From contig NZ_CP133111.1 of NCBI RefSeq assembly GCF_033001325.1, positions 3,550,501 through 3,614,500 on the forward strand: 64,000 bases of DNA, given 5' to 3'. Origin of the DNA: Rhodopseudomonas sp. BAL398. Its GTDB lineage: Bacteria; Pseudomonadota; Alphaproteobacteria; Rhizobiales; Xanthobacteraceae. A model generated the notes under the pieces. It was given only the letters and a program-made list of their open reading frames with translations. It searched no databases and had not been told where the DNA came from. Shown in pieces: positions 9,162 to 17,986 of this stretch. A program made the position numbers and the translations under genes. How positions within the stretch are numbered: position 1 is the first letter of the stretch; each line of letters starts with the position of its first letter.

Positions 9162-9234
9162 CAATTGCGGTGCATATAGAACTGGCAAAGCAGCCAAATA
9201 TTCACCCGCTCCCCATCACCGAAAAGTCCGACCC

Positions 9235-9678
9235 GTGGCCAAATCGCCGGCGCCCAGCCAACCTATCACCGAGCATCTCGCTTACCTGCTGGCGCAGGCC
9301 AACCGGGAAATCCATCGCCAACTCGACGCGCGGTTACGCAAGGAAGGCGTGCCGGTCGAGCAATGGCGGATTCTCAAGGTCCTCTCCGATGGCAAGGGCC
9401 ATTCGATGGGCGACCTCGCCGAAGCCGTTTTGCTCAATCACCCGACCCTGACCAAGATGATCGACCGGATGGTCTCCGACTCGCTGGTCTACCGCGTCCA
9501 GGACGCCGAGGATCGACGCAAGGTCTTGATGTTCAGTTCGGATCGCGGCAAGGCGCTGGCCCAGCGCCTCAGCTCGGTGGCACTCAGCCAGGAAGCCCAT
9601 ATCGCCGAGAATTACGGGAACAAGGCCACCGCGGAGCTCAAGCGGTTGCTGGAAAGCCTGATCGAAAAGGCCAATTAG
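9235..9678 (+). CDS. MarR-family transcriptional regulator
   Basis: A 147-residue winged-helix DNA-binding protein from the GTG at 9235. The recognition region is MGDLAEAVLLNHPTLTKMID and the wing contains DAEDRRKVLMFSSDRG, the usual DxRD/R signature of the family. The frame opens earlier (ATG 9154), but those 27 codons are low-complexity relative to the family and would start inside the palindrome at 9150. It is divergent from the amide operon and is therefore the likely regulator of that operon and of itself. The ligand may be an aromatic or amide-related acid; this is not shown by sequence. Confidence 0.8.
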   Translation: MAKSPAPSQPITEHLAYLLAQANREIHRQLDARLRKEGVPVEQWRILKVLSDGKGHSMGDLAEAVLLNHPTLTKMIDRMVSDSLVYRVQDAEDRRKVLMFSSDRGKALAQRLSSVALSQEAHIAENYGNKATAELKRLLESLIEKAN

Positions 9679-10083
9679 GCGGCCGGCGGATTGCGCTGGC
9701 CAAAATTGGTCAGGCGACACGCGGCTCCTCGCGCACGACCCTGCCGGCGCCGCGAGCAAGAGGCAGGGCCGGCAATGTCCGGGGGCCGTCGAGGCATCCA
9801 TTCGACGCGACGACAAACCCTCTATCCTTGAAATGACTGCCATTTTGACCCGCGCGGGGCGACGGCGGTCACCGTCAGGCTGAGCCGGCGTAGCGTCCCG
9901 TCATTGCGCGGCAGCCGATCGGCGTGGCGCACCTCAATAAGACCCCATTTGTCGCCTTGATCTCGCCGCGCCCGCCGGACAGCCGATCCGGGCTCAATCG
10001 AATGGACGAAGTGATCGTGATGTGCAATTGCCTCACGCCTGACATGACCGCCGCCTTTGGCCGGCAAGGACAGAGTTCATAAA
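9679..10083. other. Intergenic region, no gene seen
   Basis: About 400 bases between the MarR gene and the next plus-strand gene. No coding frame with recognisable features, no clear terminator hairpin and no repeat of the families found elsewhere in the window were seen. The last 30 bases hold the AAGGA ribosome site of the downstream gene. Confidence 0.4.
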
Positions 10084-11475
10084 ATGGAGCATTCCATCAG
10101 CACCCCGAGCGTCGCGGCGCGGATCGCGCCGGCGCGCCCATCGATGTCATTGTGGCTGGCCGTACTCATACTACCGCTGTTGTTGCTCGCGCCGGCGCTG
10201 TGGAACGGCTATCCGCTGCTGCAATTCGACACCGGCGGCTATCTGGCGCGGTGGTATGAGGGCTATCTGGTCCCCAGCCGCTCGACGGTGTTCGGCCTCT
10301 ATCTGCACTTCGGACAAGCCAGCTATTTCTGGGCCAATCTCGTGCTGCAGGCGATCGCGACGCTGTGGATCCTGCAGCTGACGCTGCGGGTGTTCGGCCT
10401 CGCCCGGCCGTTCCGGCTGGTTCTGATCGGCCTTATTCTGATCGCCACCACGGCGCTGCCCTGGCTCGCCAGCATGTTGCTGACCGACATCTTCGCCGGG
10501 CTGTCGGTGCTGTCGCTATTTGTTCTCATCACCCAGGGCAGCAAGACCTCGACGGCGGAGAAATGGCTGCTATTCGGCTTCACCTCATTCGCCGCCGCCA
10601 CCCACAGCGCCACGTTGGGCGTCCTGTTCGGTCTGTGCTGCGCGGCTTGGCTGCTGCGTCCATTTCTCGGGCCGCGGCTGTCCTTCGCCGGCCTGATCGC
10701 CGGCAGCCTGACCATCGTGACCGGCGCCGCGATGCTGCTGGTGGCCAATTTCGCGCTGTCCGGGCAATGGGCCTGGACCCCGGGGGGCGCCGGCGTGACA
10801 TTCGGCCGGATGATGCAGGACGGCATCGTGGCGCAATATCTGCGCGACAATTGCCCACGGCTGCAGCTGAAATTGTGCCCCTATCGCGAGCAGCTGCCCG
10901 CCACCGCCGATGATTTCCTGTGGGGCGCCGACAGCATCTTCGACAAGCTCGGCCGCTTCGAGGGCATGGACGAGGAAATGGGCTACATCGCCGAGCACGC
11001 GCTCAAAGCCTATCCGCTGTGGCAGGCCAAGGCCGCCGCCGTCGCCACCGCGCAGCAATTGGTCGATGTCGCCACCGGCGAAGGCACCACCGGCTGGATC
11101 CCGCACACTTATGGCATCATCGAACGCTATCTGCCGGGCCAGGTCGCGACCATGCGCGCGGCGCACCAGCAGAAATGGGAGATCAATTTCCCGGCGGTGA
11201 ACTGGGTCCATGTCCCGGTCGCGCTGGGGTCGATGCTGCTGCTGGTCGGCCTGCTCGGCCGCGGGCTGTGGCAGCGCCGGCTCGACGATGTGACGCTGCT
11301 GGCCGGCACCGCCGCGCTGGCCTTGCTCGGCAATGCGATGATCTGCGGGGTGATCTCCGGGCCGCACGACCGCTATGGCGCCCGCATGGTGTGGATCGCG
11401 ACCTTCGTGGTGCTAATCGCGGCGACGAAAATCTTCGTCGACCGCGACGCTGCGGCCGCCGATCCGGCCGACTGA
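10084..11475 (+). CDS. Polytopic membrane protein of unknown function
   Basis: A 463-residue integral membrane protein with about ten hydrophobic segments, starting at the ATG at 10084 (AAGGACAG upstream). The first loop after segment 1 carries a polar, aromatic stretch (FDTGGYLARWYEGYLVPSRS) and a large Cys-containing periplasmic loop lies around residues 240-350 (DNCPRLQLKLCPYREQLP). The layout of a first loop with acidic and aromatic residues is reminiscent of GT-C glycosyltransferases, but no diagnostic motif was recognised. It lies left of the polysaccharide locus and ends 26 bases from a convergent small membrane-protein gene. Confidence 0.7.
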   Translation: MEHSISTPSVAARIAPARPSMSLWLAVLILPLLLLAPALWNGYPLLQFDTGGYLARWYEGYLVPSRSTVFGLYLHFGQASYFWANLVLQAIATLWILQLTLRVFGLARPFRLVLIGLILIATTALPWLASMLLTDIFAGLSVLSLFVLITQGSKTSTAEKWLLFGFTSFAAATHSATLGVLFGLCCAAWLLRPFLGPRLSFAGLIAGSLTIVTGAAMLLVANFALSGQWAWTPGGAGVTFGRMMQDGIVAQYLRDNCPRLQLKLCPYREQLPATADDFLWGADSIFDKLGRFEGMDEEMGYIAEHALKAYPLWQAKAAAVATAQQLVDVATGEGTTGWIPHTYGIIERYLPGQVATMRAAHQQKWEINFPAVNWVHVPVALGSMLLLVGLLGRGLWQRRLDDVTLLAGTAALALLGNAMICGVISGPHDRYGARMVWIATFVVLIAATKIFVDRDAAAADPAD

Positions 11476-11501
11476 GCGCGGCGGCCCGTCGCGCGGGTCG
11501 G

Positions 11502-11801
11502 TCAGACTTTGCGATGGGTGAATTGCAGCGCGATCAGCGTGCCGACGACCGTGCCGGCGCTGGCTGCCGCAACGACGAACACCGTGGACCACACCGAAAA
11601 ATACAGCGCCACCGCGGCGAAGGTCTTCTGGGCGCTGTTGCCGAACAGCAGAAACGACGCCACGCAGCCGATCAGCAGCACGGCAGCGATGCCGATTCTG
11701 ACCCATAGCGCCTCGCGCGGTGCGCGCGACGCCAAGAACCACGATCCGAACGCGGAAATCGCGGCAAGGCAGATCCACAGAATGATCAATCGGACGGCCA
11801 T
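11502..11801 (-). CDS. Small three-helix membrane protein, unknown function
   Basis: A 99-residue protein from the ATG at 11801 with three hydrophobic segments (near residues 5-23, 33-52 and 62-88) and a short basic tail (HRKV). The frame could begin six codons earlier. No family recognised. It is convergent with the larger membrane-protein gene at 10084-11475, with only 26 bases between their stops. Confidence 0.55.
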   Translation of the reverse strand: MAVRLIILWICLAAISAFGSWFLASRAPREALWVRIGIAAVLLIGCVASFLLFGNSAQKTFAAVALYFSVWSTVFVVAAASAGTVVGTLIALQFTHRKV

Positions 11802-11892
11802 GGCTACAGATTGATCCAAAATGTGCCGGCGTCCAATTCGACCAACGGCGAAATCGCCTCGGATCGGCGAGACCGCGTGGCGTGGGACCCGC

Positions 11893-12864
11893 TCAATGCA
11901 GCTGCGGCGCCTTGAGGAATTTGGCCCGGTCGGACGAATGCAGCACCACGTCGAAGGTCGCGCCGCCGCTGAGCAGCGTCAGCGGCACTTCGACCCCCGC
12001 CGGCCCCAATGCCCAGATCTTGCGATAGGTATCCGCCGCGCCCCGCACCGGCTCGCCATTCACCGCCAGGATGACGTCGCCGGTCTTGAGCTCGGCGCGC
12101 GCCGCCGGCCCCTTCGGGGCGATTCCGACCACCACGATGTTGTCGTCGATTTCCGACGAATACATCCCGAGCCAGGGGCGAGCCGGTCTATTGACCCGGC
12201 CGAATCTGCGCAGATCCTCGAGCACCGGCTTCAGCAGATCGATCGGCACCATCATATTGAGTTGCTCGTTGTTGCCGCCGCGTTCGCGCTCGATCTGCAG
12301 CGAGCCGATCCCGATCAGCTCCCCGCGGGCCGAGATCAACCCGGTGCCGCCCCAATTCGGGTGCGACGGCTGGGTGAAAATCGCGTCATCCAGCAGATAC
12401 TCCCAATAGCCGGCGAATTCCTGCCGCGCGGCGACCCGAGCCGCGACCGAGCGGGCGCGGCCGCCGATGCCGCCGACCACGACCCGGTCGCCGACCGTGA
12501 CGGCGCTGGACGCCCCCAGCGGCAACACCGGCAGATCGAGCGGGGCGAAGGCCTGCACCAGCCCGAAACCGCTGTCCTGGTCGAAGCCCAGCGCATGGCC
12601 TTCGACCACCCGGCCCTCCCCCACATGCAGCCAGACCTTCTCGGCTTCGGTGATCAAATAGCCGATTGTCAGCACCAGGCCGTCATCGATCAAAACGCCG
12701 TTGCCGGCGCGTTCGACGCCGAGCGTATTGGCGGTAAAGCCATCCGAGGGGATGATCGCATGCAATCCGACCACCGCCGACAGCGCGCGGTCGAGATCGA
12801 ACTCATAGTCCGCCGCACGCGGCCTCACCGCCGTCGGCACGTTCCATTCGGGCAAGGAAGGCAT
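11893..12864 (-). CDS. HtrA/DegP-like protein with PDZ domain and degenerate catalytic triad
   Basis: A 323-residue protein with a trypsin-like fold (about residues 30-225) and a C-terminal PDZ domain (about 235-315; GIAPKGPAARAELKTGDVIL). The start at 12864 is set by a strong AGGAG six bases upstream. Aligned by eye to HtrA, the catalytic His position (LTNAHV in HtrA) reads LTIGYL with Tyr69, the Asp position falls at Gly99 (DSGFGLV) and the GNSGGP serine position reads NWGGTG with Trp171. All three catalytic residues therefore appear lost. No signal peptide is evident. It may act as a binding or adaptor protein; other serine-protease-like function cannot be excluded. Confidence 0.75.
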   Translation of the reverse strand: MPSLPEWNVPTAVRPRAADYEFDLDRALSAVVGLHAIIPSDGFTANTLGVERAGNGVLIDDGLVLTIGYLITEAEKVWLHVGEGRVVEGHALGFDQDSGFGLVQAFAPLDLPVLPLGASSAVTVGDRVVVGGIGGRARSVAARVAARQEFAGYWEYLLDDAIFTQPSHPNWGGTGLISARGELIGIGSLQIERERGGNNEQLNMMVPIDLLKPVLEDLRRFGRVNRPARPWLGMYSSEIDDNIVVVGIAPKGPAARAELKTGDVILAVNGEPVRGAADTYRKIWALGPAGVEVPLTLLSGGATFDVVLHSSDRAKFLKAPQLH

Positions 12865-13211
12865 GGACTTCTCCTGTTCGACCCGAAACATCACGGCGGA
12901 GCGGGGTAAACCGGCCCATCGGTCGGCGCCGACATTGCGCCGATCGCCGAAGCTCGACCAACGTTAACGAATTATGGAGGCTCGGCCGAGATTTGCAAGC
13001 CGCCGACATGCCGCGGGGCAAATCCGACGCCGCCTCGGCGATAAAGTCGGCGTTAATCTCGTTTCCCTAAACTGCCGCCCAGCCAGGTCGAACGCGTCGG
13101 CATCGATGGCACATGGCGCGCGACCGGATCGATTGCTGCGGACGCCCCAACAACGTCGCCGCACCATGCGACTGACAGATGGGTCCCGTTGGGCGATGCA
13201 AGGTTGAACCG
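12865..13211. other. Divergent intergenic region
   Basis: About 350 bases between the HtrA-like gene (minus) and the first polysaccharide gene (plus). It must hold promoters for both directions. No confident promoter, repeat or small gene was recognised. Confidence 0.4.
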
Positions 13212-14489
13212 ATGACCGACTTTGCCGCAGCACCCCGGCCGGCGCTCCCGACGACGGCGATCCCCGGACTGAAGACATTGCAGCTCGGCTTGCTGTGGCT
13301 CGTCGGCGCCAGCGGCGCGATCGTGTTCATCGAGCCAAGCCCCTATGAATTCGCCATCGTGCTGTCGATGATCGTGTTCTTCGCCAGCGGGTTGCGGATG
13401 GCGCCGCCTCTGCTGGTGCCGATCGCGCTGCTGATCGGCATCGGCATCGGCTATTCGATCGGCGCCGTGGATCTGCTGGATGATTCCGAGATCCTGACCT
13501 GGCTGCTGACCTCCTGGTACATGGCGACCACCGCCGTCTTCTTTTCGATGGTCTGCCTGGAAGACACCGCCGACCGCGTCGAGGCCATCGCGCGCGGCTA
13601 TCTGGTCGGCGGGATCATCGCCGCGCTGGCCGGCATCGCCGGCTACTTCAACCTCGTTCCGGGCGGCCAGGACCTGCTCACCTTTGCCGGCCGCGCCCGC
13701 GGCACCTTCAAAGATCCCAACGTGCTCGGCGCCTTCCTGGTGTTTCCCGCGCTTTACGCCTTGCAGCGGGTGGTCGAGGGATCGTTCTGGAGCGCGCTGC
13801 GCAACGCATTGGCGTTGGGGATCATCAGCCTGGCGATCTTTCTGGCGTTTTCCCGCGCCGCCTGGGGCACTTTCGCCGGCGCGTCGCTGCTGATGCTGGC
13901 GCTGATGTTCATCACCGCGACGACGCAGCACAAGCGCCTGCGCATCGTCATCCTTGCCACTGCGGCCATCGTCCTGGTCGCCCTGGCGGTCGTCGTCCTG
14001 CTGTCATTCGACAACCAGGTCTCGTCCCTGTTCAAGGAACGCGCCAGCTTTCACCAGCCCTATGACAGCGGCCGGTTCGGCCGGTTCGGACGGCATATTC
14101 TCGGCGCCGCGATGGCGCTCGACTATCCGACCGGGATCGGCCCGCTGCAATTCCGCACCTTCTTCCCGGAAGACACCCACAATTCCTTCCTGAATGCCTT
14201 CATGTCCGGCGGCTGGATCAGCGGCATCCTCTATCCCGCCTTGGTGTTCACCACCGCGATCTACGGCGTTCGCCACATGTTCATGCGCACGCCGTGGCAA
14301 CGCAGCTACATCGCCATCGTCTCGACGCTGATCGTCACGCTGCTGGAAAGCTTCATCATCGACACCGACCATTGGCGTCATTATTTCATGCTGATCGGAT
14401 TGACCTGGGGCCTCGCGGTGGCAAGCAGCGTGTATCACAACAGGCGGCTCGCCCTCCTCATCGACCCAGCCGACCACGCGCCGCGATAA
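13212..14489 (+). CDS. O-antigen ligase/polymerase family membrane protein
   Basis: A 425-residue polytopic protein with about ten to twelve hydrophobic segments. The O-antigen ligase-type core is visible: RARGTFKDPNVLGAFLVFPA in the middle and a large periplasmic loop with the late HNSFL motif (EDTHNSFLNAFMSGGW, near residue 317). The ATG at 13212 is chosen over an upstream frame start because the extra codons carry no membrane or family feature. Expected to polymerise or transfer lipid-linked glycan repeats at the periplasmic face. First gene of the polysaccharide locus on the plus strand. Ligase versus Wzy polymerase cannot be separated by sequence alone. Confidence 0.8.
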   Translation: MTDFAAAPRPALPTTAIPGLKTLQLGLLWLVGASGAIVFIEPSPYEFAIVLSMIVFFASGLRMAPPLLVPIALLIGIGIGYSIGAVDLLDDSEILTWLLTSWYMATTAVFFSMVCLEDTADRVEAIARGYLVGGIIAALAGIAGYFNLVPGGQDLLTFAGRARGTFKDPNVLGAFLVFPALYALQRVVEGSFWSALRNALALGIISLAIFLAFSRAAWGTFAGASLLMLALMFITATTQHKRLRIVILATAAIVLVALAVVVLLSFDNQVSSLFKERASFHQPYDSGRFGRFGRHILGAAMALDYPTGIGPLQFRTFFPEDTHNSFLNAFMSGGWISGILYPALVFTTAIYGVRHMFMRTPWQRSYIAIVSTLIVTLLESFIIDTDHWRHYFMLIGLTWGLAVASSVYHNRRLALLIDPADHAPR

Positions 14490-14852
14490 ACGCGCGCAGG
14501 ACCGCGTCGGCAAATTATGCGGAAACCAACGGGTCCCGTGGCGACATCCAGCAATCGCCGCACGCGCCTTCCGATAAAAGCCTCCTCGCAGGCGATCACC
14601 CCGACTTTCTCCATTCAACGACACCGATCGCTAATCTGTCGCGTGTAAGTTGACGGCATGGCTCTCGCGCCATCGCCGATGCCCGTGATCGCAACGCGAT
14701 CTGAATGCGATCGAACGCAGCGCGGCGCGCGAGCGGATTAACTATAGAAAAAGGTTAAGACCGAAGAGACTCGTAGCTGCTCCCTGGACTGATACGATTG
14801 ACGCCTACGAGACTCTATCCCACGGCACCATTCCGGAGCGTTCGCTGTTCTC
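14490..14852. other. Intergenic region upstream of the WecG/TagA gene
   Basis: About 360 bases without a credible gene. An AT-rich segment at about 14735-14765 (ATTAACTATAGAAAAAGG within it) could hold the promoter of the downstream gene. No repeat or palindrome stands out. Confidence 0.4.
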
Positions 14853-15632
14853 ATGCCCCCCACCTCCGTCGCAGTAGTAGCCGGACAAGAGATCAATGTT
14901 CGCAACTTCGACGATCTGCAACGCGCGGTGATGGATCGCGTTAACCAAAAAGCCGGGTTCACGCTGGCGACGCTCAACCTTGATCATCTGGTCAAGCAGC
15001 GGCGCGACAAGGCCTTTCTTGCCGCCTATCGCCGAATGACCTTCGTCACGGCCGACGGCATGCCGATCGTGATGCTCGGCCGGAAAACGGAACCCGCGCT
15101 GGAGCGCGTCGCCGGCGCCGACATCGTGCTGCCGCTGTGCGCGGCGGCCGAACGCGCCGGCGCCGGCATCTTCCTGTTCGGTTCGGACAATGACACGCTG
15201 GGCTGCGCCGCGCAGCGATTGCAGGCGATGTTTCCCAAGCTGATCATCAGCGGCACCGAAGCGCCGCCGCAGGGTTTCGACTACGCTTCACAAGCAGCGC
15301 TGGAATCCGCCGGCCGCATCGCGGCCTCGGGAGCGCGGCTTTGCTTTGTCTGTCTCGGTGCACCCAAGCAGGAGATGTTCTCCGACCGCATGGCGGCGAT
15401 CTATCCGGGCGTGGGATTTCTCTGCGTCGGCGCCGCGCTCGACTTCGTCGCCGATACCCAGACCCGGGCGCCGCCCGTGATGCAGCGGCTCGGCCTGGAA
15501 TGGAGCTGGCGCTTGATCAGCCATCCGCGCCGGATGGCCTGGCGCTACGCGTTGTGCGCCGCGTTGTTCCTGCAATTGCTGTTGGGCCAACGCCTGACCG
15601 GCTGGCCGGTGTTTCCCGAGCACGATGCCTAG
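14853..15632 (+). CDS. WecG/TagA/CpsF-family glycosyltransferase
   Basis: A 259-residue GT26 enzyme. Family motifs seen are LNLDHLV (near 47-53), FVTADGMPIVMLGR (near 66-79, with the catalytic Asp) and the late CLGAPKQE (near 165-172) and VGAALDFVA. Such enzymes add a sugar (ManNAc, ManNAcA or glucuronate in characterised cases) to an undecaprenyl-linked acceptor at the cytoplasmic membrane. It is in the same direction as the adjacent oxidoreductase and glycosyltransferase genes. Acceptor and donor are not predictable. Confidence 0.85.
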   Translation: MPPTSVAVVAGQEINVRNFDDLQRAVMDRVNQKAGFTLATLNLDHLVKQRRDKAFLAAYRRMTFVTADGMPIVMLGRKTEPALERVAGADIVLPLCAAAERAGAGIFLFGSDNDTLGCAAQRLQAMFPKLIISGTEAPPQGFDYASQAALESAGRIAASGARLCFVCLGAPKQEMFSDRMAAIYPGVGFLCVGAALDFVADTQTRAPPVMQRLGLEWSWRLISHPRRMAWRYALCAALFLQLLLGQRLTGWPVFPEHDA

Positions 15633-15736
15633 GCACGATTCCGCGTGTCATCCACGCGGCGACCGCGCGGTAACTCGGATTTAAATCGAAGACGTTATGG
15701 CTTCGAGCGATCGGCATTCGTGCAGCGAAAGTATCC

Positions 15737-16891
15737 ATGAACGAGCCCCTCGGCATTGCCATCATCGGTTGCGGCTATGTCGCGGATTCCTATCGCTACG
15801 GCTTGCCGTTTCATGGCGAGCGGCTGCGCCTGGTCGGGGTGTTCGACCGCGATCCGCAACGTCTGGCCGCCTTCGTCGCCTGTTGGGGCGACACGCCTTA
15901 CGCCTCGCTGCAACAGGCGCTGGACGATCCCGCGGTCCGGATCGTCGTCAACCTGACCTGCCCGGAGAGCCATGCCAACGTCACCCGCGCGGCGATCGCG
16001 GCGGGCAAGAACGTCTATTCCGAAAAACCGCTGGCGCTGACCATGGCGCAGGCCACCGAACTACGCGACGCAGCCCGCGCCGCCGGCGTGCGACTGTCCT
16101 CCGCGCCGTGCAATGTTCTGGGCGAAAGCGCGCAGACTGCCTTGTCGGCGGTTCGTGCCGGGCGGATCGGCAAAATTCGGCTGGCCTATGCCGAACTCGA
16201 CGACGGCATGATCCATCGCGCCAATTATCACGGCTGGCTCAGCAAGAGCGGCCGCGCCTGGCCGGCGCGCGGCGAATTCGAGACCGGCTGCACCTTCGAG
16301 CACGCCGGCTACGCGCTGACGATCCTGGGCGCGATGTTCGGCCCGGTCCGTCGGGTCTCCGCCTTCGCGTCGGTGCAGATCCCCGACAAGCACACCACGC
16401 CGCCGCTGGACTCCGCGACGCCGGATTTTTCCGTCGGCCTGCTCGAATATGACAACGGCGTGGTGGCGCGGCTGACCAATTCGATCGTCGCCCCCTATGA
16501 CCACCGGATGCGGATCGTCGGCGACGACGGTCACCTCGAGATCAGCGAATTGTGGGACTATGCCAGCCCCGTGGTGCTGCGCCGCGCCGCACAAGGCCGG
16601 GTCGCGCGGCTGATCGAACGCAAGCTGCCATGGCTCGCCGGACGACGGCTCGGCCTGGTGCGGCCGCCGCTGTTTCCCGGCGGCCGGGGCCGCCCCACCA
16701 TGGATTTTCTACGCGGCGTCGAAGAATTGGCCGAGGTCGTGACCAGTGGCCGCGACAGCCGGCTCGATGAGGATTTCGCCGTCCACATCACCGAGGTCAC
16801 CGAGATGCTGCAATATCCCGGACGCTTCGCATCCCCGGCGATCGTGCAATCGACATTCTCACCGATCGCCAAGATGGACTGGGCGCCATGA
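15737..16891 (+). CDS. Gfo/Idh/MocA-family sugar oxidoreductase
   Basis: A 384-residue NAD(P)-dependent oxidoreductase. The N-terminal Rossmann domain starts IAIIGCGYVADSYRYGLPF (residues 6-24), and the family motif SEKPLALT is near 95-102. A C-terminal alpha/beta domain follows from about residue 130. These enzymes oxidise or epimerise nucleotide sugars or inositols. The stop overlaps the start of the next gene by 4 bases (16888-16891), so both are translated together and probably serve one glycan step. Substrate unknown. Confidence 0.85.
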   Translation: MNEPLGIAIIGCGYVADSYRYGLPFHGERLRLVGVFDRDPQRLAAFVACWGDTPYASLQQALDDPAVRIVVNLTCPESHANVTRAAIAAGKNVYSEKPLALTMAQATELRDAARAAGVRLSSAPCNVLGESAQTALSAVRAGRIGKIRLAYAELDDGMIHRANYHGWLSKSGRAWPARGEFETGCTFEHAGYALTILGAMFGPVRRVSAFASVQIPDKHTTPPLDSATPDFSVGLLEYDNGVVARLTNSIVAPYDHRMRIVGDDGHLEISELWDYASPVVLRRAAQGRVARLIERKLPWLAGRRLGLVRPPLFPGGRGRPTMDFLRGVEELAEVVTSGRDSRLDEDFAVHITEVTEMLQYPGRFASPAIVQSTFSPIAKMDWAP

Positions 16892-17865
16892 CCGACGCAC
16901 CCCGCCCGACCGGCCACGATGCCGCCAGCATCATGACCTGCTCGTTTCGCGGCGATTTCGAGATCTGCGCGCTGCTATGCGAAAGTGTCGACCGTTTCGT
17001 GCCGGATATTGTGCAGCATCTGCTCTATGTGCCGGCCTCGGATCTGGCGCTGTTCGCGCCGCTGGCGAGCGCGCGACGAAGGATCATCGCCGAGGAAACC
17101 CTGCTGCCGGCCTGGTTTTGGAAAATTCCGATGCCGCCGGCGCGATGGCGTCGGCTGCTGTCGCTGCCCCGGCGCAACATCTACCTCACCCCGTTCAGCC
17201 TGCCGGTGCGCGGATGGATCGCGCAGCAGATCATGAAGATCGCCGGCGCGGCGCAGTCGCCCACCGAAATCATCTTGCACGTCGATAGCGACGCGGAATT
17301 CGTGCGGCCATTCTCGGTGGACGATTTGTATCAGGCCGGCGCCGGGGTTCGGCTGTTTCGGCGACCGCATGTCGATGCCGGCGGCCATCGGTCCTGGCAT
17401 CTGTCGGCGAGCCAATTGATGGGCTTGCCCCCGGATGAATTCCACGATGGCGACTACATCGATTCCCTGGTAGTGTGGCGACGATCCGTGGTGCGGCAGA
17501 TGATCGAACGCATCGCGCAGATCGGCGGCCGCGATTGGCGCATCCAGCTGGCACGCACCCAGCACTTCTCGGAATATCTGCTGTATGGCGTGTTCGCCGA
17601 GCGGGTGCTGGGACTGGCCGAGGCCGGGCTGGCGGTCGCACCGATGTCGCTATGTCACACCCGCTGGAGCGACGCCTTCGCCGACGCGGAAGATGAAACT
17701 AATTTCATCACCTCGCTCGATCCGCGCATGATCGCCAGCTGTGTGCAATCGACGATCGCGTTGTCGCTGCCGCAGCGCCGCGCCCTGCACGAACGCATGG
17801 TCGCCTTCGCGGCATCGCAGGATCCCGCGTCGGGCGCCGGCGCGGCCATCGCCGATCGGCGCTGA
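16888..17865 (+). CDS. Glycosyltransferase-like protein (DUF6492 type)
   Basis: A 325-residue protein recognised as similar to the DUF6492 group found in polysaccharide loci. It has a GT-A-like start (IMTCSFRGDFEICALLCES) and a DxD-like metal/nucleotide motif (LHVDSDAEFVRPF, near residues 130-142). No signal peptide or membrane segment was seen, so it is probably cytoplasmic. Coupled by a 4-base overlap to the upstream oxidoreductase. Assignment as a glycosyltransferase is inference from the DxD motif and context. Confidence 0.65.
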   Translation: MTDAPRPTGHDAASIMTCSFRGDFEICALLCESVDRFVPDIVQHLLYVPASDLALFAPLASARRRIIAEETLLPAWFWKIPMPPARWRRLLSLPRRNIYLTPFSLPVRGWIAQQIMKIAGAAQSPTEIILHVDSDAEFVRPFSVDDLYQAGAGVRLFRRPHVDAGGHRSWHLSASQLMGLPPDEFHDGDYIDSLVVWRRSVVRQMIERIAQIGGRDWRIQLARTQHFSEYLLYGVFAERVLGLAEAGLAVAPMSLCHTRWSDAFADAEDETNFITSLDPRMIASCVQSTIALSLPQRRALHERMVAFAASQDPASGAGAAIADRR

Positions 17866-17875
17866 CGACGCCCCT

Positions 17876-17962
17876 CATGGCCGGGCTTGTCCCGGCCATC
17901 CACGCCTTTGATCCAGCACGGCTTTCAAGACCTGGATGCCCGGCACAAGGCCACGCATGACG
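17876..17962. repeat. Intergenic palindromic repeat, family C, copy 1
   Basis: An imperfect long palindrome containing GGCCGGGCTTGTCCCGGCC near the left and GGATGCCCGGCACAAGGCC near the right. A second copy is at 58838-58924. It fills the gap between two convergent genes and could act as a bidirectional transcription terminator. Confidence 0.7.
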
Positions 17963-17986
17963 AAGGAGAGGCCTTGCCCTTTGGTA

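Noticed and set aside
9154-9234. Upstream ATG start of the MarR gene
   Set aside because: It lies inside the palindrome at 9150-9161 and adds residues outside the family; the GTG at 9235 is preferred.
9822-10067. Short minus-strand frame between the MarR and membrane-protein genes
   Set aside because: No family resemblance, no ribosome site, and it overlaps the start region of the next gene.
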